From: Paenibacillus sp. A3
GTDB lineage: Bacteria; Bacillota; Bacilli; Paenibacillales; NBRC-103111
NCBI RefSeq assembly: GCF_001399685.1
Contig: NZ_JTHN01000105.1
Span: forward strand, 1-64,000
DNA length: 64,000 bases
Direction of reading: 5' to 3'
In this document: piece by piece, positions 34,457-43,718 of the stretch
Numbering within the stretch: the first letter of the stretch is position 1
Layout: each line of letters starts with the position of its first letter
Made by a program: the position numbers and the translations under genes
Notes under the pieces: generated by a model
Database searches by the model: none
What the model was told of the DNA's origin: nothing
Seen by the model: only the letters and a program-made list of their open reading frames with translations

Positions 34457-35890
34457 TTAGTCTCCTTTAGTTGATGGTTCGGAGCCATTCCAGCCCATAG
34501 CAACGCAAAACCATATCAATACGCCTAGAATGGAATTGTAGCTGTTGGAGAAAAACAAATTGGTGAATGAAGCGGTCATGACGGCAATGCCGAATCGCGT
34601 GTAGCTTCTCTCCCTTAAGCTCATCCCATGTTGGCTGCACAAGCTTTTGAACAAGCTCCAGAGCCCATAGCAAAAAGCGGCAGTTCCAATCAGACCGTAG
34701 GTCATCATAATACTGCCTATCCCGCTATCGAATACGCCGGTTTCTTGGCTAAGCTCGCCGCCGTTCTGCAATCGCGTGGCCGTCCCCACGCCGCCCAGTC
34801 CCAAGCCCTGCGGATTGCTGAGCAGCATCGGCAGCAGCTGGTTTGTCAAATCCATCCTTTCGTTAAACGAATGATCGTTCTCCATATCCCCAAACGTAGC
34901 GAACCGGTTCAGCAGATCCTGTCCTTGCGGTACAACCAGCAAGCATGCGTAAATGAACAGGATAAAGCCGGCGAGAATGCTAAACGATTTCAAACGGTTC
35001 ATTTCTTTCGAAATCGCGATAAAGACGATTAAGGCAACCGCCGCCAATACCCATCCCGAACGCACCAAGGTCACAATCGAGCCCATGGCTACCAACATGA
35101 CGCCGGCCCATCCGAAGGCCCCCCGCCATTTTTTGACCAGCAGCATTGCGGCAAGCGCCAACGAAAGATAGCTGCCTGCGGGACCTGGAGAGTTGAGCGT
35201 CGAAAATACCCGGATTTCAAACGGGTTGGGCTTGCCGATCGACGTCATTCCCGAATAATCCATCCAAAACGCATCCCATGGCGGAACCACGACAAATTGG
35301 ATCATTCCATAGAAGGCAATGAAGACGGCGAGATGGACGAAGCTTAGCATCCAGGTATCGCGCTCTTGAACCGTCGGACGGTAAGCTACGATATAAGGCA
35401 GCCACAGCAAAGGCACCAGCGTATTGGCCAGGTCAAACAAACTGGCCGATCCGTTACGCGCAAGCCCGATGAGCAGTGCATACCCCATCGCCCCAAGCAG
35501 CCACAGCAGACCCTTGCCCACTTGCCCGGGAAAATCGCCCAGCGCGCGGACGATCGGGATGACCATCAGCAGGCTGACGACGAGCGGAAGGACGCTGATC
35601 AACGACATCGAGTGGTAAGACTCCGTCAGCCAATCGTAGATTCTTCGCATTTCGGGAGCCGTAACCCAGACAAACAGATTGTAAGGAAGAAACCACAGCG
35701 AATTATGCCATGCCAGCAGCAAAGCCGGAAAGACGACAAGCATGACGACAACCAGTTGCATCATGGAATCGCCGCTTTTCAAGCCGATGGCATAGCCTAA
35801 ATAACCTGCAAGCAACCAAGACAGAATGATTTTTCCTATCCAATGGCCGTATAATTTGCCGCTTATTTTTAAGTATCCTGTTTTATGCAA
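34457..35890 (-). CDS. polysaccharide polymerase Wzy / O-antigen-ligase-like, copy 2
   Basis: The protein has 477 residues; TTG start behind GGAGGAACGGCCAA. It is a polytopic membrane protein with the periplasm-type loop VPPWDAFWMDYSGMTSIGKPNPFEIRVFSTLNSPGPAGSYLSLALAAML and the LVRSGWVLAAVALIVF region of the Wzy_C/O-antigen ligase family. A second large loop carries FNERMDLTNQLLPMLLSNPQGLGLGGVGTATRLQNGG. It joins flipped repeat units. The 40881-42314 protein shares each of these blocks, so the two are paralogues. Confidence 0.9.
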   Translation of the reverse strand: MHKTGYLKISGKLYGHWIGKIILSWLLAGYLGYAIGLKSGDSMMQLVVVMLVVFPALLLAWHNSLWFLPYNLFVWVTAPEMRRIYDWLTESYHSMSLISVLPLVVSLLMVIPIVRALGDFPGQVGKGLLWLLGAMGYALLIGLARNGSASLFDLANTLVPLLWLPYIVAYRPTVQERDTWMLSFVHLAVFIAFYGMIQFVVVPPWDAFWMDYSGMTSIGKPNPFEIRVFSTLNSPGPAGSYLSLALAAMLLVKKWRGAFGWAGVMLVAMGSIVTLVRSGWVLAAVALIVFIAISKEMNRLKSFSILAGFILFIYACLLVVPQGQDLLNRFATFGDMENDHSFNERMDLTNQLLPMLLSNPQGLGLGGVGTATRLQNGGELSQETGVFDSGIGSIMMTYGLIGTAAFCYGLWSLFKSLCSQHGMSLRERSYTRFGIAVMTASFTNLFFSNSYNSILGVLIWFCVAMGWNGSEPSTKGD

Positions 35891-35914
35891 TTGGCCGTTC
35901 CTCCTACAGTGTCT

Positions 35915-37048
35915 TTAAGACAGCGAAACGCCAACGGACTTTCTTTGCTTCGTGCTTTCCAGAAATGCGCGGTATTTCGTTTGCAAATGCTGGTCGAACT
36001 CGTTTTTAAACCGGTCGACGTTGAATTTCTCCGCGTGCGCCCGAATCAGCTCCGGGTTCCAGGTCACGCTCTCGCACTGCCTGACGGCATCGGCCAACGA
36101 AGCCGCATTCGGCTGGTCGAAATAGACGCCGTTGAGCGGCGGACGGATCGTATCGAGCGCTCCGCCTCCCTTGTAGGCGATAACCGGCCGGCCCGCGGCA
36201 TTGACTTCAAGCGGCGTAATGCCGAAATCTTCTTCCCCGGGAAAAATAAACGCCCGGCACTGCGACATCAGCTTGGCGACTTCCTCGTCCTCCAACCGGC
36301 CCAAAAATTGCACGTTGCTTTTGGCCATGCCGCGAAGCCGCTCCAAATCGGGCCCGCCGCCGACCACGTACAGTTTGGCGCCGATTTGATTGAACGCCTC
36401 CACCGCCAGATCGATTCTTTTGTAAGGGATCAGACGCGAGACGATCAAATAAAAATCGTCCACCTGCTCCGAGATCCGGTAACGATCCGTTTCGACCGGG
36501 GGGAAGATGACGCTGGACTCCCTGCGGTAGCAATTGTGAATTCGTTCTTTCACGATCGTGGAATTCGCGATGTACTCACTCACCCGGCCAGCCGTTTTCC
36601 TGTCCCAGTATTTCAAATATTTCACATAAAACCGCAGCCCGTTTTTGATGAGAGGCGAATAGGATTCCCGCGAGATGTACGTTTCAAAATCCCACGCAAA
36701 CCTCATCGGGGTATGGCAGTAGCATAGATGGAACGTTTCTTTCGGAACCTTGATTCCTTTCACAAAAGCGAAGCTGGACGAGATGACGACATCGTATTAG
36801 CGAAAATCCATCTGCTGAAGAGCAAAGGGATAAAGCGGCAGCAGCTTCTTGAAATTGGCTTCGATCCCGGGAATTTTCTGGGCCCATGTTGTCCGGATGT
36901 CGGCGCCCTTCAAGTCGTGCATCATTTTGTCAAAATTGGCGGCTAACGTGTAGATCGGAGCTTCGGGATACATCTGATGCAGAACGGCAAGAACCCGCTC
37001 GGCTCCGCCCATCTGCGTCAGCAGATCGTGAACAAGCGCTACTTTCAA
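35915..37048 (-). pseudogene. glycosyltransferase family 4 gene interrupted by an in-frame TAA
   Basis: A TTG at 37048 behind GGAGGCC begins MKVALVHDLLTQMGGAERVLAVLHQMYPEAPIYTLAAN, a clear GT4 N-terminus. After 83 codons a TAA at 36799-36797 stops the frame (MDFR, stop, YDVVISSS). The same frame continues without any other stop to 35915 with FHLCYCHTPMRFAWD, SRLIPYKRIDLAVEAFN, VQFLGRLEDEEVAKLM and CRAFIFPGEEDFGITPLEVNAAGRPVIAYKGGG, that is, the rest of a 376-residue glycosyltransferase. So a single nonsense codon splits it. Frame, ribosome binding site and flanking conservation are otherwise intact. A recent mutation, readthrough or a sequencing error can explain it; TAA makes recoding unlikely. 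GT4 with the E-x7-E block is otherwise preserved. Confidence 0.85.
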
Positions 37049-37063
37049 TTCCGAAGGCCTCCT

Positions 37064-38227
37064 TTATATTTTTATTCTTCCGCTGATGACTTGAGGATAG
37101 AACGACGTAATTTTCTGAACCGTATGTTCGATCAAGAACAGCTCCTTCACCCGGTTCATGGCCTTCTCGCCCATTTCCTTGCGCTCTTCCGGATGCTCGA
37201 TCATCCATTGAATGGCTTCAATTAACCGCTCTGCTTTTCCCGGCGGAATGAGCAAGCCGGTTTCTTCGTTCAGCACGATCTCCCGGGGCCCTCCCGCATT
37301 GGAAGCGATGACCGGGAGCCCGACCGCCATGCCTTCGACGATCACCTGACCGAAAGGCTCCGGAATGACGGACGTGTGAACCAGCAAATCCGCTTGGCTC
37401 ATCAATTGGGAAATATCGTTCACGTGTCCCAGCATCTTGACGTTAAACAAGCCGTTCTCACGGATGTATTGGATGAGCTGCTGCTTGTAGACCGCATCCG
37501 CTTCGAAAAGCGCGTCGCCCGCGATCCAAAACTCGACATTCCGCTTGGCAAAGGACTTCGCGGCTTCCAGCAAGATGTGCTGTCCTTTCCAATCGGCCAG
37601 CCTGCCGACCAACAGCACGATAAAGCGGTCGTCCTTATCCTCAAGCTCCGGTTCGTTCTTCCGTCCGATTTGCCCGAAGTAAGAAGGGTAGGCAATGGTT
37701 TTTTTCTTGGACGTCGCTTGCGACAAATTCAAAGTAGCCATCGTTGCATTGGAGTTGGCGATGACGCCGTCCGGCAAATATTTCACCAGCAGCTTCATAA
37801 AAAAAGCGACGATTTTTCGCAAATACGGCGCCTCGATGATGTCATGAATATGCCAAATGAGCGGTATGCCGGCCGACTTGGCGGCAACGGCACCGTAGAT
37901 GGCGGATTTCAGAGAATTCGTATGAACGCAGACCACTTTTTCTTCCCTAAGCACTCTGCCGACGGCTTTTCCGTATAAATAAGTTTTAATCGCAGAGCTG
38001 AATACTTGGAAATTAATTGTATTGCGATTTCTGTTTCTAACCTTCTCGTCCAAATGGATAATTCGAACATCCATTCCTTTTTCTCTTAAACGTTCAGCGA
38101 GCGGTCCGTCCTCTGCCAACACGACTAACGGTTCTACGGTTTGATCAAGATTGGTCAGCAGATTAAACAGCGCCACTTCACCGCCGCTCCATCTGGCAGT
38201 ATGATCCAAGTAAGCTACGCGGTACAT
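37064..38227 (-). CDS. glycosyltransferase family 4, tandem copy A
   Basis: The protein has 387 residues from the ATG at 38227, which aligns with the start of copy B; an ATG at 38236 is closer to the GGGAGG. It opens YRVAYLDHTARWSGGEVALFNLLTNL and carries VLLVGRLADWKGQHILLEAA, MLGHVNDISQLMSQADLLVHTSVIPEPFGQVIVEGMAVGLPVIASNAGGPREIV (the E-x7-E catalytic block). It is a close paralogue of the protein encoded next to it at 38284-39441, with 56 bp between them, showing a tandem duplication. The two may add consecutive identical or similar sugars. Confidence 0.93.
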   Translation of the reverse strand: MYRVAYLDHTARWSGGEVALFNLLTNLDQTVEPLVVLAEDGPLAERLREKGMDVRIIHLDEKVRNRNRNTINFQVFSSAIKTYLYGKAVGRVLREEKVVCVHTNSLKSAIYGAVAAKSAGIPLIWHIHDIIEAPYLRKIVAFFMKLLVKYLPDGVIANSNATMATLNLSQATSKKKTIAYPSYFGQIGRKNEPELEDKDDRFIVLLVGRLADWKGQHILLEAAKSFAKRNVEFWIAGDALFEADAVYKQQLIQYIRENGLFNVKMLGHVNDISQLMSQADLLVHTSVIPEPFGQVIVEGMAVGLPVIASNAGGPREIVLNEETGLLIPPGKAERLIEAIQWMIEHPEERKEMGEKAMNRVKELFLIEHTVQKITSFYPQVISGRIKI

Positions 38228-38283
38228 GCGACACATTAACCTCCCTTCTTACCTATAAACTTATAATGAAAGACGACCCCACA

Positions 38284-39441
38284 TCACTGAACCTTCTGCT
38301 CCCGGATGACCATCGGATAAAATTCGGTAATCCGTTTCACGGTCGATTCAATCAAAAAGTGTTCCCGCACACGCATCATGCCCATTTCTCCCATGTGTCT
38401 TCGTTCCTCGGGATGATCGATCATCCATTGAATGGCTTCGCTCAGCAGATCCGGCTGTCCCGGCTGAATGAGCAGTCCGGTGACGTGCGGCACGACGATC
38501 TCGCGCGGCCCCCCTAAATCCGAGGCGATGACTGGCAAGCCATTCGCCATTCCTTCCACAATGACCTGCCCGAACGGCTCCGGCATGATGGACGTATGGA
38601 CCAACAGATCGGCTTGCTGCAGCAAAGACTGGATATGCTCGACGTGCCCAAGCATCATCACATTCGTTAACCCGTGGTCCTCAATAAACTGCTGCAGCCG
38701 CTTTTTGTATCCGTCGTTGCCGAACAAGGCGTCGCCGGCCAGCCAAAACTGGACCTCCGGCTGCTCCTTGAACCGCTTCGCGGCATCGAGCAGGACATGC
38801 TGTCCTTTCCATTCGTCCAGCCGGCCTACGAGCAAAATGACAAACTGCTTCCGGTTCGAGGATTGACCGAGCATCGATCCGATCGGGCCGTTGTACGACG
38901 AATAGGCAACCAGCGTTTTGACGCTCTGCGCTTCGGACAGATGCAGGGAAGACATGGTCGATTTGGAATTGGCAATAATGCCGTTCGGCAGCAGCTTTGC
39001 CATGATGCGGATAAATTTGGCGATGACAGGGCGCAGGTACGGCTCCGCAATGTTATCCCGAATGTGCCAGACGAGAGGAATCATGGCGCTTTTGGCCGCG
39101 ATTGCCCCATAGATGGCCGATTTCAACGAGTTGGTGTGTACGCACGATACTTTTTCCTTTTTCAGCAATTTGCCGATTTTCAACCCGTACTGGAAAAACT
39201 CAAGAATGGAGACGAATAAATGCATGTCCAGCTTGTTCCGATTCCGGTTCCTCGTTTTGTCATTGAGCAGTATGACTCTAACGTCAATACCTTTTTCCCG
39301 CAGCTTTTCGGCTAGCGGTCCCTCCTCGGCAAGAATAACCAAAGGATGGACCGTTGAGTCCATATTCGTAAGAAGGTTGTACAGCGCGACTTCTCCTCCA
39401 CTCCACCTGGCCGTATGATCCAAATAGGCAACCCGAAGCAT
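38284..39441 (-). CDS. glycosyltransferase family 4, tandem copy B
   Basis: The protein has 385 residues. It begins MLRVAYLDHTARWSGGEVALYNLLTNMDS and contains VILLVGRLDEWKGQHVLLDAA and LVHTSIMPEPFGQVIVEGMANGLPVIASDLGGPREIV. The same order and spacing as copy A, with the identical phrases DHTARWSGGEVAL, HTNSLKSAIYGA and PEPFGQVIVEGMA, shows a shared duplication. The variable part is about residues 85-105 and 190-240, which lie near the acceptor side, so acceptor choice may differ. Confidence 0.93.
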   Translation of the reverse strand: MLRVAYLDHTARWSGGEVALYNLLTNMDSTVHPLVILAEEGPLAEKLREKGIDVRVILLNDKTRNRNRNKLDMHLFVSILEFFQYGLKIGKLLKKEKVSCVHTNSLKSAIYGAIAAKSAMIPLVWHIRDNIAEPYLRPVIAKFIRIMAKLLPNGIIANSKSTMSSLHLSEAQSVKTLVAYSSYNGPIGSMLGQSSNRKQFVILLVGRLDEWKGQHVLLDAAKRFKEQPEVQFWLAGDALFGNDGYKKRLQQFIEDHGLTNVMMLGHVEHIQSLLQQADLLVHTSIMPEPFGQVIVEGMANGLPVIASDLGGPREIVVPHVTGLLIQPGQPDLLSEAIQWMIDHPEERRHMGEMGMMRVREHFLIESTVKRITEFYPMVIREQKVQ

Positions 39442-39489
39442 GGCAATTTTTCCATCCTTTCTCCAGTAATACCACTCCTCTTGAGACCT

Positions 39490-40884
39490 TCACGCATCAT
39501 TTGTTTGTTTCGTTACGTGGCTTCCCAGATTCACTTGGCGCAACAACCATCGGATATCGTCACGAGTGATGAGCAGGCGTGGAATTGTAGTTTTTAAAGT
39601 AAACTTGTATTGACTCAGTATGAATACAAAGCGAATGCAGGTTGCGGTGAGCAGCGATATTCCCGTAAATAGCAATCCATATCTTGGAACAAGCAGCACC
39701 ATAAGCACAATACTCACGGAAAGACCGATCACTTGTTGAATCGAGCAAATGCCGGGTTTTCCGACAGACATAAACGCTTGCGACAAGATTAACGTGCCGC
39801 CGCCGATGACAACCTCCAGCAGCAGAATCCGAAAGATGCTGACCGCTTCGTGATACTGCGAGCCGTACAACAAATTTAATACCAGAGGTCCGATAAACAT
39901 AAAAAATAGCGCTACGATCAGGGTGACAAATACGCTGATGCGGAACACTTTTTTGACGAGTTCAATCGCTTCCTCCTTTGGGAGGCCCGACGCTTTGGGA
40001 AAGACGACCAAAGCCAGCGAGGTTTGAATCACATTGACCACTTTGGCCAGACTGACCGCGACCAGATACAGCCCCAGATTGGAGGGGGACAGAAGCATGA
40101 TGACGACGACCTGATCCATGTACATGATCAACGTGCCCATGACATCGACGCCGGAAGACCGGAGGCTGTAGGAAACAAGATGGCGGACGGACTGCTTCAT
40201 CTGTTTCAAGCGAGGAAGATACCGCCATAGCAACCGCACCGTCAGCCCCAAGGTAACGGGAATGGTCGGCAGCGCATAAGCAACAGCTCCGCTAAAGGGC
40301 GTCAGCTTATTCGTGAAGATGAGTACGAGCAGGATCAGTACGGTCCCGATATGGGGTAAAATACGCAATTTATTAAAAAGTGTAAATTCCCCCCTTGCCT
40401 GCAAAACCGAGTTATTTATATATTCTAAAAGCAATACGGGCGAAGCTAACATAAACCATTGTGCGTATCGAACCACTTCCGGAGAGTAGCCGTGCAGCCA
40501 ATAAGGGATACCGGTGAAGCCGATCAACAAAGCGGCGCAGCCGGTCGCCAGACATAACAGCACTCCCGCTACATACAGCCCGGGGGAATCCTCTTGGCGC
40601 TTCTTTAGATTAAACAACAGCGCGGAAGGAAGCCCCAGCATAAGCATACCGGCCAAAAAAATAAACCAGAGCGTCATCGCGGAAAGCTCGCCCTTGCCGA
40701 CCGGGCCGAGATATCTGGCCGTCAGGATGCCGGTGATCAGATTCAACAGAAAGATCAGCATGGTCACAGTAACCGTGCTGATCGAGCTGGCCGTACTGTC
40801 TTTTCTGGTAAACAGGCTTTTGACTAAGCCATAGACGTTGGAAATATCCAATCCCTTGCGAAACAAGGACATGAAACTGTTCAT
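39490..40884 (-). CDS. polysaccharide flippase Wzx, copy 1
   Basis: The protein has 464 residues; its ATG overlaps the stop of the preceding Wzy gene in an ATGA. MOP-type helices with ITGILTARYLGPVGKGELSAMTLW, LLSPSNLGLYLVAVSLAKVVNVIQTSLALVVFPKASGLP and LILSQAFMSVGKPGICSIQQVIGLSVS are present. It translocates lipid-linked repeats. GAGGAG precedes the ATG. It is paralogous to copy 2. Confidence 0.92.
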   Translation of the reverse strand: MNSFMSLFRKGLDISNVYGLVKSLFTRKDSTASSISTVTVTMLIFLLNLITGILTARYLGPVGKGELSAMTLWFIFLAGMLMLGLPSALLFNLKKRQEDSPGLYVAGVLLCLATGCAALLIGFTGIPYWLHGYSPEVVRYAQWFMLASPVLLLEYINNSVLQARGEFTLFNKLRILPHIGTVLILLVLIFTNKLTPFSGAVAYALPTIPVTLGLTVRLLWRYLPRLKQMKQSVRHLVSYSLRSSGVDVMGTLIMYMDQVVVIMLLSPSNLGLYLVAVSLAKVVNVIQTSLALVVFPKASGLPKEEAIELVKKVFRISVFVTLIVALFFMFIGPLVLNLLYGSQYHEAVSIFRILLLEVVIGGGTLILSQAFMSVGKPGICSIQQVIGLSVSIVLMVLLVPRYGLLFTGISLLTATCIRFVFILSQYKFTLKTTIPRLLITRDDIRWLLRQVNLGSHVTKQTNDA

Positions 40885-42314
40885 TTTCTCTCCTCAATTC
40901 GTTCGATAGCCGGAAGAGGCTTGATCCCTAAAGCGGCGACAAACCATACAATGGCTGCTCCAATCCCTGACATTCTATTTTCGAATGTTAAGTAGCATAC
41001 GGCGCTGACCAAGACGCAAAGCGCCAGACGAACGTATTTTTGATCGGCTGGCCCGGCTGTTTTGTGCAATCGGAACAACTGTTTCGCATACAGCCATATG
41101 GCTCTAAAAAACACAATGGCGCCAAAAATTCCGAAGGTTAAAAACAAAGCGAAAAAGCCGTTGTCAAAGTTCCCATACTGCCCCAATTGTCCGCCATTTT
41201 CCAATTTCGTCCCTGTTCCTACGCTGCCAAGCCCTTCGCCGAACGGATTCCCAAGCAGCTTGGGAATCATACTTGCCGTGAATTCCATCCGGTCGTTATA
41301 CGAATAGTCATCGTTGATGTTGCCGAGCGATTGGAACCGCTCAACCAGTTTGTCCCCGCCTGGAACGACCGGGATAAGACCGACGCCCAATAGGGCAATC
41401 GCACAGATCAGCAATAAGCCTTGCGCGCGTCTTTTGGCATTGCTCAGTATCAGGTAGAGCAAGATCGCCACCACCATCGTCACCCAGGACGCTCTTACCA
41501 ACGTAATGATTAATCCCAGAGCCATAACCGGCACACCAAGCCACCCCATGAAGCCCCGCCACTCTTTCTCGACCAGCATGGCCAGCAAGGCGACGGACAT
41601 GAACATGCCCGCCGGACCGGGCGAGTTCAGGGAAGAAAAGACGCGGATTTCGTAAGGCACAGGCAGCCCGTTTGTCGACATCTCGACTTCGTTCATCCAA
41701 AAAGCATCCCAAGGCGGAACGACAAAAAATTGAATGATGCCGTAAACGGCCACAAGCAAAGCGATGTTCACATACGATTTCATCCACAAACGGCGCTCCG
41801 CATGTCCGTGAGAGCGGAGTTCGGCATACACTAAAAACAGCAGAGGGACTAAATAATTCGCAAAATCGAACAGGCTGGCAAACCCGTTCCGTATCAATCC
41901 GATCGCAAGCCCGTAAATCAAGGCGATTAAAAACAAGATCAGTACGTTTCGGATAACGGGCGTCATCTCCCAGCGTCTCCGCACAATCGGGATGATGACC
42001 GTCAAAGTGACCAGCAGCGGCAATACGCTAAACAAAGATACCGGATGATATTCGTTGTGGTACCATTCAAACAACCTGCGTATTTCCGGGTTAACCGCCC
42101 ATACGAACAAGATATAAGGAATTAACCACTTCGAATCGGTCTCCGCCATAATCAGGGCCGGAAAAAACATGGATAGGATGATCGTTAATTGAACGGCCAT
42201 CTGTTTCTCAAGGATCGAGCAAAAAAAGCCGACCCCTACCGAAACAACGAAGGCGAGCCACATCCACGCCGGAACTTGCAACCATCCTGCGGTCTTTTGC
42301 AAAGGTATCTTCAT
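40881..42314 (-). CDS. polysaccharide polymerase Wzy, copy 1
   Basis: The protein has 477 residues, the same length as copy 2. It is polytopic, with VPPWDAFWMNEVEMSTNGLPVPYEIRVFSSLNSPGPAGMFMSVALLAML, LVRASWVTMVVAILLY and YNDRMEFTASMIPKLLGNPFGEGLGSVGTGTKLENGGQLGQYG. It polymerises the flipped repeat by a Wzx/Wzy-dependent route. It is placed directly behind the Wzz and kinase genes, as in bacillus EPS operons, so this copy may be the ancestral one. Confidence 0.91.
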   Translation of the reverse strand: MKIPLQKTAGWLQVPAWMWLAFVVSVGVGFFCSILEKQMAVQLTIILSMFFPALIMAETDSKWLIPYILFVWAVNPEIRRLFEWYHNEYHPVSLFSVLPLLVTLTVIIPIVRRRWEMTPVIRNVLILFLIALIYGLAIGLIRNGFASLFDFANYLVPLLFLVYAELRSHGHAERRLWMKSYVNIALLVAVYGIIQFFVVPPWDAFWMNEVEMSTNGLPVPYEIRVFSSLNSPGPAGMFMSVALLAMLVEKEWRGFMGWLGVPVMALGLIITLVRASWVTMVVAILLYLILSNAKRRAQGLLLICAIALLGVGLIPVVPGGDKLVERFQSLGNINDDYSYNDRMEFTASMIPKLLGNPFGEGLGSVGTGTKLENGGQLGQYGNFDNGFFALFLTFGIFGAIVFFRAIWLYAKQLFRLHKTAGPADQKYVRLALCVLVSAVCYLTFENRMSGIGAAIVWFVAALGIKPLPAIERIEERK

Positions 42315-42335
42315 ACTGCTCCTTTTAACACGTGT

Positions 42336-42983
42336 CTACGTTTCTGATTCCATAAACACAAATCCGATTAAACGAGCGTTCACTTGCTCGTGGTTTTTCT
42401 TCCATTTCCGCACTTCGTCCAATTTTACGGTTTTATGCTTGACGACGAGCACCACGCCGTCGCACTGGGCCGCCAGCATCAGGCTGTCCGTCGTCCACTC
42501 CGCAGCAGGCGAATCGATAAATACGAGATCGTATTCGCCGGCAAGCTGACGCAAGATCAGCCCAAGCGTTTCCGAGGCCAGCAGCTCCGTCGGATGCAAT
42601 CCCGTAACTTCTCCCGCCGGAATGACGCTTAGCTCCTCGACATGGGTACGCACGACGGCATTTTTTAGCGGCAGTTGTCCCGTCAAAATGTTGGAAAGCC
42701 CTTCTTCGTTGGAGATGTGAAAATAGTTGTGCTGAACCGGTTCGCGAAGGTTGGCATCGATCAACAGGACCCGCTTGCCGGCTTGGGCGAAGGAGACGGC
42801 CAGGTTAGCCGTCAACTGCGATTTCCCTTCCTTGGGCTTGATCGAAGAAATCAAAATGATGTTCTTGGTTTCATTCATGCGAAACGAATATTCCAGCTTC
42901 GTACGAATGGACTTGTAATCTTCGGATGCTTGTGCCTTAGGATTCGTTAGCGTAATTAAAGCGGTATTAACTGAGCTTGGCAT
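42336..42983 (-). CDS. CpsD/CapB-like tyrosine-kinase subunit, degenerate
   Basis: The protein has 215 residues from the ATG at 42983; a GTG at 42998 overlaps the Wzz gene further. It resembles BY-kinases: SSIKPKEGKSQLTANLAVSFAQ (Walker A, 46-67), VLLIDANLREP (Walker A', 72-82) and LVFIDSPA (Walker B, 153-160). Three features are abnormal. The usual PGEGKST is KPKEGKSQ. The second Asp of Walker A' is Asn (DAN for DAD). The C-terminus ends FVFMESET without the tyrosine cluster that carries autophosphorylation. It may have lost kinase activity and serve only as a structural partner of Wzz. Confidence 0.85.
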   Translation of the reverse strand: MPSSVNTALITLTNPKAQASEDYKSIRTKLEYSFRMNETKNIILISSIKPKEGKSQLTANLAVSFAQAGKRVLLIDANLREPVQHNYFHISNEEGLSNILTGQLPLKNAVVRTHVEELSVIPAGEVTGLHPTELLASETLGLILRQLAGEYDLVFIDSPAAEWTTDSLMLAAQCDGVVLVVKHKTVKLDEVRKWKKNHEQVNARLIGFVFMESET

Positions 42984-43695
42984 ACGTCGGATCACCAACT
43001 TTTCGATTCATTGTTTTCGCTTCCCGCCGCTTCCAATCTTTCTTGGTCGTGACGGATACGTTGCCTAAGGGGATCAAGCCGAGCTCGGCTTCCAAGACAG
43101 CCGGGTTTTTGATCGTATCGTCAAGTGTTTCTCTTGCGATAATAAAACCTACCGACAGCAGCAGCGATACGACAAACGCCAACAAGACGTTAATCAACAG
43201 CTTCGAGGTCGCTTTCGGCGCTTCGCCGTCCGCCGGCCCGTCCGGGAGAATGTAAATGTTGTGCACCTGCATAATGTTCGCAACCTGCGATTGGAACACT
43301 TTGGCGACGGCATTTACAATCTGATTGCCGTACTCGTAAGAGCTTTTCGTAATGGAAATAGTCAGCAGCTGAGAGTCCTTGGACGAGCTGACCTTCAGCT
43401 TCTTGGACAAATCCTCGACGGACAGCTTCAGATCGGGGTATTCGGATACCGTTTTGTTAAGCACGGTCGGAGATTTAATCAATTCCTTGAACGTGTTAAT
43501 TAACAAAATATTGGTATTGACCGCACCCAAGTCCAGCTTGTCTCCACTGTTTACGATAAGCCTGACGGACGACTCGTAAGAGGGGGGAAGCACTTTATAC
43601 GTGACATAGAACGAAGTCAAGCAAGCAATAAGCACAAATGAGACGATCCATAGCAGTTTCCTTCTCACTACCCGGATATAATATACAAAATCCAT
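42967..43695 (-). CDS. Wzz/CapA-type chain-length determinant
   Basis: The protein has 242 residues; GGAGGTAGGGT precedes the ATG. A first membrane helix (about 12-34), the extracytoplasmic domain with PPSYESSVRLIVN and a second helix (about 168-190) followed by ETLDDTIKNPAVLEAELGLIPLGNVSV match the Wzz_N / activator subunit of BY-kinases (YveK, CapA). It sets polymer length and normally activates the tyrosine kinase gene product encoded just downstream, whose start overlaps its end by about 17 bp. Confidence 0.92.
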   Translation of the reverse strand: MDFVYYIRVVRRKLLWIVSFVLIACLTSFYVTYKVLPPSYESSVRLIVNSGDKLDLGAVNTNILLINTFKELIKSPTVLNKTVSEYPDLKLSVEDLSKKLKVSSSKDSQLLTISITKSSYEYGNQIVNAVAKVFQSQVANIMQVHNIYILPDGPADGEAPKATSKLLINVLLAFVVSLLLSVGFIIARETLDDTIKNPAVLEAELGLIPLGNVSVTTKKDWKRREAKTMNRKVGDPTYAKLS

Positions 43696-43718
43696 ACCCT
43701 ACCTCCGAATGTTAGCTC

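Noticed and set aside
36797-36799. stop-codon recoding (selenocysteine or pyrrolysine) in the glycosyltransferase gene
   Set aside because: The codon is TAA, which is not used for either residue, and no Cys or Lys is expected there in this family.
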